This document shows, piece by piece, positions 1-6,289 of a stretch of 12,728 nt of DNA. This stretch comes from an uncultured Paenibacillaceae bacterium (GTDB lineage Bacteria; Bacillota; Bacilli; Aneurinibacillales; Aneurinibacillaceae), in contig CALNBV010000013.1 in assembly GCA_937874515.1 (NCBI GenBank), positions 1 through 12,728 of the forward strand, given 5' to 3'. The position numbers were made by a program, and so were the translations under genes. The notes under the pieces are model-generated. The model worked only from the letters and a program-made list of their open reading frames with translations. It was not told the DNA's origin and made no database searches. Position 1 is the first letter of the stretch, and each line of letters starts with the position of its first letter.

Positions 1-1134
1 ATCATCCATTTCAAAAATGCCGGATAATCCAAAGTTAGCCATAGCTGACCGATAAGAAAGCGCCTTAAATTCTTCGGGTGTATTTTTATACATGAAGAAC
101 CAATTGAACCATTCAATTTTATCGGGACCCACCGGGCGCCATAATCTTATCGTAAACAAGGGGGTAGGCGGCAAATTGGATGGGTCTGCGCTTAAGGGAA
201 GTAAAAGGAACGATAAATTCGGGAATACAGTTCCAACCATCACGCGAGCGCCCCGCGCCAATTCTTGTTGCTCATTACTCATCGAGGGCAAATTATCGAA
301 GGTTTTCACAATTTCTTCAGGGAAAAACCAATAGATAGGGTCCGTGCTTTCCCGGTCAATAGAGAAGCTGAGGGCGTTCCCATTTCCCGCCTTAATATGA
401 TAACCTTTCATATTTTCAACGAGGGGAACTGGCATAGCCCCAACATCATAGGTGGATTTATGAGTATATAAGAGATGATAATCATCACCGCTGAAATTTT
501 CTGCTGCTTGCTTCCAATTGGCATTGATAATTGAGCGCTGAGGTTCACCCAATACTTCCAGACCAGCAGATTGCAAATTCATTACCATTTCCAAATACCA
601 GGCCATGCCACCCAGGGATTCGCGAAGGGTAGGGCCCTCTTCGGCCAGTGAAACAAAGATGAAGCCGTAAAAATTTTCCAGGCGTGGCGCAGGGATTAGT
701 CCCCACTCTTCCTTTTTCAAACCTCCATAGGCATCTTTAAAGCTGGGGGCTCCAATCAACTCTCCATTGTTTTTAAAAATCCATCCGTGATACATACAAC
801 GAAATTGAGACACATTTCCCTTTTCTGCACGGCAGACATTCACTCCTCGATGGGTGCAGGCATCCAGCAAAGCCCGGATTTCTCCATCGTCACCTCTTAC
901 AAGAATGAATTTATCCTTGCCGGCATAACGCAAAACATAGTCGCCACGTTTAGGAATCTCAGATTCATGTCCGAGATAATTCCACTGCTTTCCAAATAGA
1001 TGATCCAATTCTGCCTGATGAAGCTCTTCATCGTTAAAGATACCAATGGGAATCGTTCCATTCGTTTCGAGGTCATGTTTCATTTCCTCTAACATCACTC
1101 TTACTCTCGGACTCAAATGATTCTGCTTTTCCAT
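1..1134 (-). CDS. Rieske non-heme iron ring-hydroxylating oxygenase, alpha (large) subunit, C-terminus cut by window edge
   Basis: The reading frame is open from an ATG at 1134 down to base 1, giving 378 residues without a stop; the alpha-subunit family usually runs to about 430-450. The Rieske [2Fe-2S] site is complete: CTHRG (Cys93, His95) and CMYHGW (Cys113, His116), 17 residues apart. The catalytic domain has the mononuclear iron motif AENFSGDDYHLLYTH, with His220 and His225 as ligands and Asp217 as the bridging acid. The third ligand should be one of the two Asp residues at the very edge (FEMDD, 374-378). Family knowledge: these enzymes use O2 and electrons from a reductase to dihydroxylate or monooxygenate aromatic rings, or to demethylate. 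An Asp at the bridge is as in naphthalene dioxygenase. A G-rich ribosome site lies about 9 bases before the ATG. The gene follows the hydrolase by 35 bases, so they are probably co-transcribed. Substrate, beta subunit and reductase are not visible. Confidence 0.93.
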   Translation of the reverse strand, partial: MEKQNHLSPRVRVMLEEMKHDLETNGTIPIGIFNDEELHQAELDHLFGKQWNYLGHESEIPKRGDYVLRYAGKDKFILVRGDDGEIRALLDACTHRGVNVCRAEKGNVSQFRCMYHGWIFKNNGELIGAPSFKDAYGGLKKEEWGLIPAPRLENFYGFIFVSLAEEGPTLRESLGGMAWYLEMVMNLQSAGLEVLGEPQRSIINANWKQAAENFSGDDYHLLYTHKSTYDVGAMPVPLVENMKGYHIKAGNGNALSFSIDRESTDPIYWFFPEEIVKTFDNLPSMSNEQQELARGARVMVGTVFPNLSFLLLPLSADPSNLPPTPLFTIRLWRPVGPDKIEWFNWFFMYKNTPEEFKALSYRSAMANFGLSGIFEMDD

Positions 1135-1169
1135 AATTAAAATCCCCCCATTAATTTAATTAAAAGCCA

Positions 1170-2036
1170 TCAAGTCCCCCATTTTTCAGCCTTTTGCCGT
1201 TTTTCACACCCCTTCCTTAAACAAAGAGATTCGTTAAATTCATAAGCGATATGAAATCTATCCAAATCCCGTAAATAGGGGATTTGATTTCTTTGCTTTT
1301 CAATTTCCTGAAGGTCTACTTTAGCTATAAGCACTTCATTTTTGCCCAGAGCCTCTGCAAGAATATCTCCATTGGGAGCAATAATCCGGGAATGCCCAGC
1401 AAACTCAATATTTTCTTCATTTCCCCATCGATTGGACGCAATGATATAACTGCCATTTTCCAGCGCCCTTGAGCGACTGGCAATATCCCATGCATATAAG
1501 CGAGGGGCTCCAAATGCAGAAGGAAATAGAATAATATCTGCCCCTTTTAGGGTGAGAATACGTGCCCCTTCTGGAAAACCGATTTCATAGCAAATTTGCA
1601 TTCCAATCTTACCTATGGGAGTAGAAAAAACCGGATAATCATTTCCCCTGGCAAAACGGATATTTTCACTTTGCCATAAATGAATTTTTCGATAGGTGCC
1701 GATGAGACCTCCGGGTCCTATTAAAAAGGCAGTATCATAAACTGTTCCCCTGGCTTCTCCTTTTTCAATAATCGATCCTGCAATATAAACATTGGCCTTA
1801 CGGGAGATTTCCATTAACTCGTTCGTGGTTGGACCTGGTATGGATTCTGCCAATACTAAATCCTGGGGTTCAACCAGGTAACCTGTGGAAAACAATTCAG
1901 GCAAAGCAATTAATCGAGCTTTTTGAGAGATTGCTTCCTCAATCAACCCCCTTGCAATCTTTAAATTGGTATTTTTCTCTCCTAGTTGACAATTCATTTG
2001 AATGGATGCAACGATGGATTTTTCAATTATTTCCAT
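1170..2036 (-). CDS. Carbon-nitrogen hydrolase (nitrilase superfamily amidase)
   Basis: A 288-residue protein with the full nitrilase-superfamily Glu-Lys-Cys triad: Glu47 in ALPELFSTGY, Lys117 in YRKIHLW and Cys149 in MQICYEIGFPE. Length and motif spacing fit the ordinary single-domain cytoplasmic amidases (N-carbamoyl amidase, omega-amidase or aliphatic amidase-like) rather than large fusion forms. It hydrolyses a C-N bond of an amide, carbamoyl or, less likely, nitrile group; the exact substrate is not readable. The chosen ATG at 2036 has GGGGAGG about 5 bases upstream. An ATG 18 bases earlier (2054) is in frame, but its AGAAGG abuts the start codon with no spacer. It is the first gene after a sigma-54 promoter and is followed 35 bases later by the Rieske oxygenase, so the two probably act on the same compound. 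One inference is that the amidase cleaves the substrate or an oxidised product. Confidence 0.9.
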   Translation of the reverse strand: MEIIEKSIVASIQMNCQLGEKNTNLKIARGLIEEAISQKARLIALPELFSTGYLVEPQDLVLAESIPGPTTNELMEISRKANVYIAGSIIEKGEARGTVYDTAFLIGPGGLIGTYRKIHLWQSENIRFARGNDYPVFSTPIGKIGMQICYEIGFPEGARILTLKGADIILFPSAFGAPRLYAWDIASRSRALENGSYIIASNRWGNEENIEFAGHSRIIAPNGDILAEALGKNEVLIAKVDLQEIEKQRNQIPYLRDLDRFHIAYEFNESLCLRKGCEKRQKAEKWGT

Positions 2037-2072
2037 GTCTCCCTCCCCTTCCATCCTTCTACTAATATAAGC

Positions 2073-2089
2073 AGCAAGTTTGGTGCCAA
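2073..2089 (-). promoter_or_regulatory. Sigma-54 (-24/-12) promoter of the hydrolase-Rieske operon
   Basis: Read on the minus strand the sequence is TTGGCACCAAACTTGCT, a full match to the TGGCAC-N5-TTGCW consensus. The invariant GG (2087-2086) and GC (2075-2074) are exactly ten bases apart. Transcription is expected near 2062, giving a leader of about 26 bases that includes the ribosome site of the hydrolase. Two candidate activator sites lie about 75-100 bases upstream, as expected for an enhancer-dependent promoter. Confidence 0.88.
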
Positions 2090-2130
2090 CTATTTAACCC
2101 TTATAAACTCTGAATTTTTTTGTTGATTTT

Positions 2131-2146
2131 CATGCGAAAACGCCTA
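2131..2146. promoter_or_regulatory. Candidate activator-binding site (promoter-proximal, degenerate)
   Basis: CATGC-GAAAAC-GCCTA is an imperfect inverted repeat with a six-base spacer, the layout of the better site at 2151-2166. The centres of the two sites are 20 bases apart, about two helical turns, so dimers bound to both would face the same side of the DNA. Its centre is about 77 bases upstream of the predicted start of the hydrolase operon. This is inference from pattern; a single degenerate site could be chance. Confidence 0.5.
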
Positions 2147-2150
2147 GTAG

Positions 2151-2166
2151 TATGCAAAAATGCATG
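2151..2166. promoter_or_regulatory. Candidate activator-binding site (distal) for the hydrolase-Rieske promoter
   Basis: TATGC-AAAAAT-GCATG is a near-perfect inverted repeat with a six-base spacer. It is centred about 97 bases upstream of the predicted transcription start and lies just past the stop codon of the activator gene. The same motif, TATGC-N6-GCATA, recurs upstream of the divergent flavin oxidoreductase (4033-4048). The 6-base gap between half-sites resembles TyrR boxes, which fits the TyrR-like helix-turn-helix of the encoded activator. Confidence 0.65.
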
Positions 2167-2170
2167 GGAG

Positions 2171-3886
2171 TTAATATGATTCCGTTAATTTCTTCAACAT
2201 ACGACTGACTGTTGATTGGTTCACTTCAAGAACTTTTGCTAAATCCATAGTGGTGGTATGGTTTTTGGATGCTAAATCAATTAATTTTTTTTCAAGTAAG
2301 GTTCTAGCCGTTTTTAAAGGAATCACCTGGTGAACTTCCACAGGCGAACAAGGGCGAGCTACTGAATCTGGTTGTCGTAAATTAGAGGGTAAATCATCAT
2401 TCTGGATAAGGTCGTGATCTGTAAGGACGATGAGACGTTCAACTATATTTTTTAATTCTCGAATGTTCCCTGGCCAGGGATACTGTTTAAACAACTCTAT
2501 CGTATTGGAGGAAAACGTTTTCTTTTTCATATATTGTTTGGAAAATTGTTCACCGTAATATTGAATAAGGAGAGGAATGTCATCTTTGCGTTCTCTTAAA
2601 GAGGGGATTTCTAATGGGATTACATTTAATCGATAATAAAGGTCTTCTCTGAAATTTCCCCTTTTTACTTCTTCATTTAAGTTTTTATTGGTAGCAGCTG
2701 CAATACGAATATTAATTTTTATAGTTCTTGTGCCTCCCACTCTCGTTAGTTCTTTTTCCTGCAAAACCCTAAGAAGTTTAACTTGCAGATGGAAGGGTAG
2801 GTCTCCGATTTCATCTAAAAAGAGAGTCCCATTGTTCGCCGCTTCAATTAAACCAACTTTCCCATGCTTCAGTGCACCAGTAAAGGCTCCGTTTTCATAA
2901 CCAAATAATTCCGATTCAATTAAAGATTCAGGGATGCTCCCACAATTAATTTTAATGAAAGGATTATTTTTGCGGGGGCTTTTCTGATGAATATATTTTG
3001 CTACTACCTCTTTCCCAACGCCGGATTCACCAGTAATAAGAATAGTAGAATCTACTTCAGACACCTTATCGGCGTAATGGAAAACTTGTTCCATTTGGGG
3101 ACTTTGATAAACGATGCCTTCTTCGGCATCCCCTTCAAGGAATTGCTCTTTATAATGGTGGATCATTTTCTTTGTTTCCTCTAACTCTTCTTGTAAGCGC
3201 TCCCATTCTGTGACATCTCTAGACCCATTAACAACACGAATCACATTTCCCATTTCATCTTTAATAGGAATGCCCACAGCCAAAAGTTTCCGGCCAGTTT
3301 TCGTGGTTTGTAAAATGGAAACTTTCTCTTTTCCTTCTATAACCAATCGGGTAACAGAAGGATAAAAAATCCGTTTTTCTTCTAATTCATAAACACTTTT
3401 GCCTACTAAATCTTCAGCCTTTAATCCCCATAACTTTTCACAGGCGGAGCTTACTCTTAAAGTAATGCCATCGCCATTTGCCACAAAAAGGACATCAAAA
3501 GAGGCCTCGAAAATGGCCTGCATATCCCGATTTAATTCATCTAATTTCGTTAGGTTGGCATTATTCTGGTTCCGTTCTTCAAAGTATAACCTTTTCAACA
3601 ACCGTTGTGTATGATTCCACCCTATTAATTGGTTATTAGAACGAAAAACGATAATGTCACTCCAATCTTCCTGCAAAAGAAAAGAATCTATTTTGTTTTC
3701 ATCAATGACAAGACAGGTCTTTAATTTTTCTGCTTCAGGTAACCCATCATGGTGAAAAGAATACTCCAGTTGATTATCACAAGGATCTCCAATAAAGATT
3801 ATGTGTTGGGAATTTGCCGGCGGATTATGCAAATCTGCAAGGCTTGTGCAATGAACAAAATCGTCACGGTACCAAATAAAGCCCAT
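2171..3886 (-). CDS. Sigma-54-dependent transcriptional activator (PAS - AAA+ - TyrR-type HTH)
   Basis: A 571-residue enhancer-binding protein. Residues 1 to about 110 are a sensor-like segment I do not recognise. A PAS domain follows at about 115-230 (FDVLFVANGDG, then VVNGSRDVTEWE), then a short coiled linker. The AAA+ domain has Walker A GESGVGKE (286-293), the sigma-54 contact loop GAFTGA (333-338), Walker B LFLDEIG (355-361) and WPGNIREL near 471-478. The C-terminal helix-turn-helix (about 544-566, ending QSTVSRMLKKL) is of the TyrR kind. All motifs for ATP-driven opening of sigma-54 RNA polymerase are intact. The ATG at 3886 is preferred because AAAGGGGA lies about 7 bases upstream; an in-frame GTG at 3904 would add six residues. 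Lying between two sigma-54 promoters with matching upstream repeats, it is the likely regulator of both. The ligand is probably the pathway substrate, sensed by the PAS domain or the unknown N-terminus. Confidence 0.95.
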   Translation of the reverse strand: MGFIWYRDDFVHCTSLADLHNPPANSQHIIFIGDPCDNQLEYSFHHDGLPEAEKLKTCLVIDENKIDSFLLQEDWSDIIVFRSNNQLIGWNHTQRLLKRLYFEERNQNNANLTKLDELNRDMQAIFEASFDVLFVANGDGITLRVSSACEKLWGLKAEDLVGKSVYELEEKRIFYPSVTRLVIEGKEKVSILQTTKTGRKLLAVGIPIKDEMGNVIRVVNGSRDVTEWERLQEELEETKKMIHHYKEQFLEGDAEEGIVYQSPQMEQVFHYADKVSEVDSTILITGESGVGKEVVAKYIHQKSPRKNNPFIKINCGSIPESLIESELFGYENGAFTGALKHGKVGLIEAANNGTLFLDEIGDLPFHLQVKLLRVLQEKELTRVGGTRTIKINIRIAAATNKNLNEEVKRGNFREDLYYRLNVIPLEIPSLRERKDDIPLLIQYYGEQFSKQYMKKKTFSSNTIELFKQYPWPGNIRELKNIVERLIVLTDHDLIQNDDLPSNLRQPDSVARPCSPVEVHQVIPLKTARTLLEKKLIDLASKNHTTTMDLAKVLEVNQSTVSRMLKKLTESY

Positions 3887-4032
3887 TCTAGAATCCCCTT
3901 TCACTTTCTATAAAAAATATTTTTATTCGACATCAATTATCTGAATATTCTTTTATTCTTTCTGTATAGAGGCCATTCCTTCTATTCCATCATTTTTTAT
4001 CAAAGAATCTCTCATATTTTTTAAACAGCCTT

Positions 4033-4048
4033 TATGCAATTGCGCATA
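4033..4048. promoter_or_regulatory. Candidate activator-binding site upstream of the flavin oxidoreductase
   Basis: TATGC-AATTGC-GCATA is a perfect five-base inverted repeat with a six-base spacer, centred about 131 bases before the predicted transcription start. It shares TATGC-N6-GCAT with the site at 2151-2166 on the other side of the activator gene. That makes a common activator the simplest explanation. Confidence 0.65.
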
Positions 4049-4062
4049 CTTACTTTCAAAAA

Positions 4063-4074
4063 TGAAGTGCTTCA
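4063..4074. repeat. Short inverted repeat TGAAG-TG-CTTCA
   Basis: Perfect five-base arms with a two-base centre in the control region between the distal activator site and the sigma-54 promoter. It differs in sequence and spacing from the TATGC sites, so if functional it would bind another protein. Short enough to be chance. Confidence 0.35.
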
Positions 4075-4094
4075 ATTCTCAATTTCAGTGTTAG

Positions 4095-4116
4095 AAACCC
4101 TAGTAGAATAGGCTTT
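4095..4116. repeat. Inverted repeat AAAcCCTA-N6-TAGGcTTT upstream of the -24 element
   Basis: Arms of eight bases match at seven positions around a six-base centre (GTAGAA). The repeat is centred about 66 bases before the predicted start. The six-base spacing matches the TATGC sites, but the arm sequence differs and the half-sites look everted relative to them. It could be a second operator or a lower-affinity activator site; the sequence alone does not decide. Confidence 0.4.
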
Positions 4117-4145
4117 TGAAATGAAAAAGGGATAAGAAGTAAAGT

Positions 4146-4161
4146 TGGCATGAATTTTGCT
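4146..4161 (+). promoter_or_regulatory. Sigma-54 (-24/-12) promoter of the flavin oxidoreductase gene
   Basis: TGGCATGAATTTTGCT matches the -24/-12 consensus, with GG (4147-4148) and GC (4159-4160) separated by exactly ten bases. Transcription should begin near 4172, leaving a 40-base leader that contains the ribosome site AAAGGAGG in front of the ATG at 4212. Confidence 0.88.
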
Positions 4162-4211
4162 TGTTAATGATATAGAAAGAATATTTTTCATGGGATAAAG
4201 GAGGAAGCGCG

Positions 4212-6149
4212 ATGGAATTTAAAAGTTTATTTCAATCTGGAAAAATAGGTACCCTTGAGGTTTCGAATAGGGTCGTAAAAGCCCCTCAATCCACAGCTAT
4301 GAGTAATATGGATGGAAGTGTATCCGAGCGATTAATTCGCCATTATAAAAAACTAGCCGAAGGTGGCGTGGGCCTTGTTATTGTGGAATATGCCTATGTA
4401 GATGATTACGCCAGTAAATCGGCTCACTGCCAATTGGGGATTAGCAGCAACGAGCACATCCCTGGCCTTGCCTGGTTAGCTTCTACCATTAAAGAAACGG
4501 GGGCAAAGGCAGGAATCCAAATTGAACATTGCGGTCGGCAAAAGTTTTTAGGAACGCCGCCAATGTTAGCCCCATCGCGAATTCCCTGGCCAACCCTTTA
4601 TGAAAAAACAGGCATGGTTCCTGAAGAGATGAACTTAGAACAAATTGAAGATGTCATTGAAGCCTTTGGGGATGCTGCACTAAGAGCACAAATGGCCGGT
4701 TTTGATTTGGTAGAAATCCATGGTGCCCACGGATATCTTATTACGAATTTCTTATCCCCCCATACCAATAAACGATTGGACTTATATGGAGGTTCATTGG
4801 AAAATCGGATGCGGTTTCTCAAACGAATTGTGGAAAATGTCCGGAAAAAGGTCGGTCCTGATTATCCTGTCACTGTCCGCCTAAGCGGAAGCGATTATGA
4901 ACCAGATGGACTCACCATCGAGGATACCGTTGAAATCAGTAAAGTGCTTGAAACCCTTGGCATTGATGCCATCCATGTATCTGGTGGAGACCATCATATG
5001 ATGGTACATCAGGTAACCCCCATGGCCTTATCCGTTTGCCATAACACCTGGGCTGCGGAAATCATTAAAAAGGAAGTCAATATCCCGGTTATTGCTTCTG
5101 GTTCTATTACCCTTCCACGTTACGGGGAAGAAATTATATCCAGCGGAAAGGCAGATTTTATCGGGCTAGGCCGGCCTTTATGGGCAGACCCCGATTGGGC
5201 TTTAAAAGCTAAAGAAGGGAGATCTGAAGATGTTCGCCCTTGCATCCGTTGCAATGATGGATGCCTGGAGAGAACCTTCTATTTTTATAGAGCTGTCAGT
5301 TGTACCGTTAATCCCGCAGTGGGACGTGAAGGTGAACTAGATATAGCTCCCGCGGAACAATCCAAAAAAGTTGCAGTTGTTGGGGGTGGACCTGCTGGAA
5401 TGGAAGCCGCAAGGGTCGCCGCACTACGGGGACATGATGTCACCATTTATGAAAAACGGGAACTTGGCGGAGCTCTAATTGAGGCCTCTGCTCCTGAATT
5501 TAAGACAGATTTAAGGCCTCTTCACCAATACTATCTCACCCAACTTCAAAAACTAGATATACAAATTCAACATGAGGAAGCTACTGCAGAAACCATACAA
5601 AATGAAAATTACGATGTGGTCATCCTGGCTACAGGAGCTAAGCCAATCCCATTAAATCTCCCCGGCCAAGAAAACACCAGGGTAGTTCATGCCCTTGATG
5701 TGTTATCCAATCAGGCGGATACTGGCCAAAAGGTGCTAGTGATTGGCGGTGGCATGGTTGGAACAGAAACCGCCCTGCATCTTGCGGAAGAACATCAAAG
5801 GGATGTGGTACTGGTGGAAATGGCTGATCAGATTATGGGGGATGTGGGCCATTCGGAAGCCATGGTTTATTTTGATAAAATCAAAAAAGATAAAATTAAG
5901 GTCCTTACTGGTGAAAAAGTAACCGAAATCACCCATGAAGGCATCATTGTGCAAAACAAAAAAGGGCAAACCAAAACCATTGGTGCCGATACGGTAGTTA
6001 TTGCTGCCGGATTTACTCCTAATAACACTTTATCTATAAATATATCGACCAGTAATAATGTAGAAGTCTACTCCATTGGTGACTGCGTGAAGCCTGCCAA
6101 ATTCCTGGACGCCATTCATCAAGCATTCCATTTAGCACGGAAAATATAA
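4212..6149 (+). CDS. FMN/FAD/4Fe-4S oxidoreductase, 2,4-dienoyl-CoA reductase / trimethylamine dehydrogenase family
   Basis: A 645-residue protein with the full architecture of this family. An N-terminal Old Yellow Enzyme-type FMN barrel spans about 1-365, with GAHGYLITNFLSPHTNKR (171-188) and YGGSLENR (192-199). A 4Fe-4S motif follows (Cys344, Cys347, Cys351, Cys364). The C-terminal part has two dinucleotide folds: VAVVGGGPAGMEAA (387-400) and VLVIGGGMVGTETA (508-521). Family members reduce enoyl groups (dienoyl-CoA reductase, bile-acid enoate reductases) or demethylate amines (trimethylamine dehydrogenase, the stachydrine demethylase StcD). The length is normal and no key element is missing. 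AAAGGAGG lies about 6 bases before the ATG. It is a single-gene unit between a sigma-54 promoter and a terminator, probably co-induced with the divergent hydrolase-Rieske operon. A Rieske enzyme next to a flavin enzyme of this type allows either stepwise N-demethylation or oxidation followed by reduction of an aromatic-derived intermediate. Confidence 0.92.
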   Translation: MEFKSLFQSGKIGTLEVSNRVVKAPQSTAMSNMDGSVSERLIRHYKKLAEGGVGLVIVEYAYVDDYASKSAHCQLGISSNEHIPGLAWLASTIKETGAKAGIQIEHCGRQKFLGTPPMLAPSRIPWPTLYEKTGMVPEEMNLEQIEDVIEAFGDAALRAQMAGFDLVEIHGAHGYLITNFLSPHTNKRLDLYGGSLENRMRFLKRIVENVRKKVGPDYPVTVRLSGSDYEPDGLTIEDTVEISKVLETLGIDAIHVSGGDHHMMVHQVTPMALSVCHNTWAAEIIKKEVNIPVIASGSITLPRYGEEIISSGKADFIGLGRPLWADPDWALKAKEGRSEDVRPCIRCNDGCLERTFYFYRAVSCTVNPAVGREGELDIAPAEQSKKVAVVGGGPAGMEAARVAALRGHDVTIYEKRELGGALIEASAPEFKTDLRPLHQYYLTQLQKLDIQIQHEEATAETIQNENYDVVILATGAKPIPLNLPGQENTRVVHALDVLSNQADTGQKVLVIGGGMVGTETALHLAEEHQRDVVLVEMADQIMGDVGHSEAMVYFDKIKKDKIKVLTGEKVTEITHEGIIVQNKKGQTKTIGADTVVIAAGFTPNNTLSINISTSNNVEVYSIGDCVKPAKFLDAIHQAFHLARKI

Positions 6150-6165
6150 TAGAGTTCAAATGAGA

Positions 6166-6191
6166 GGGGACCGGAAATGGTCCCCCTTTTT
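6166..6191 (+). terminator. Rho-independent terminator after the flavin oxidoreductase
   Basis: A perfect seven-base-pair stem GGGGACC / GGTCCCC around the loop GGAAAT, followed directly by CTTTTTCTTT. It starts 17 bases after the stop codon and separates the catabolic region from the next operon. Confidence 0.92.
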
Positions 6192-6230
6192 CTTTCCAAT
6201 ACTCCCCTCCCCAATCTATTAAAATACTTA

Positions 6231-6239
6231 TGATATACT
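6231..6239 (+). promoter_or_regulatory. Extended -10 promoter of the ketoacyl-synthase operon
   Basis: TGATATACT is an extended -10 element (TGN followed by TATACT, one mismatch to TATAAT). The -35 position 17 bases upstream (around 6211-6216) is poor, which an extended -10 can compensate. Transcription would start near 6246, leaving about 44 bases before the first ATG. It follows the upstream terminator by 40 bases. Confidence 0.5.
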
Positions 6240-6289
6240 AGACATGCCCAACTGGAAGATTGAGCAACTTGTTGGAGAGGATGAGAGAG

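Larger units (their letters stand above)
3887..4211. promoter_or_regulatory. Divergent intergenic control region between activator and flavin oxidoreductase
   Basis: A 325-base AT-rich stretch without a credible gene. It must carry the activator's own promoter on the minus strand. The best -10 I find is GATAAT (minus strand, 3941-3936), with only a weak -35, so that call is tentative. On the plus strand it holds, in order, the TATGC-N6-GCATA site (4033-4048), a short repeat TGAAG-TG-CTTCA (4063-4074), a longer inverted repeat (4095-4116) and the -24/-12 promoter (4146-4161). Confidence 0.75.

Noticed and set aside
92..999. Several plus-strand open frames of 60-80 codons
   Set aside because: They lie opposite the continuous Rieske oxygenase reading frame, which has full iron-ligand motifs; they have no family features.
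2151..2166. ATGCA...TGCAT hairpin as a terminator for the activator gene
   Set aside because: The stem is short and AT-rich and no T run follows on the minus strand. Recurrence of the motif upstream of the divergent gene makes an operator more likely.
3902..3904. GTG at 3904 as the start of the sigma-54 activator
   Set aside because: The ribosome site AAAGGGGA lies after this codon and in front of the ATG at 3886.
6260..6289. TTG at 6260 as the start of the ketoacyl synthase
   Set aside because: No convincing ribosome site precedes it, and the ten extra residues are not typical of the family. The ATG at 6290 has GGAGAGG at good spacing.
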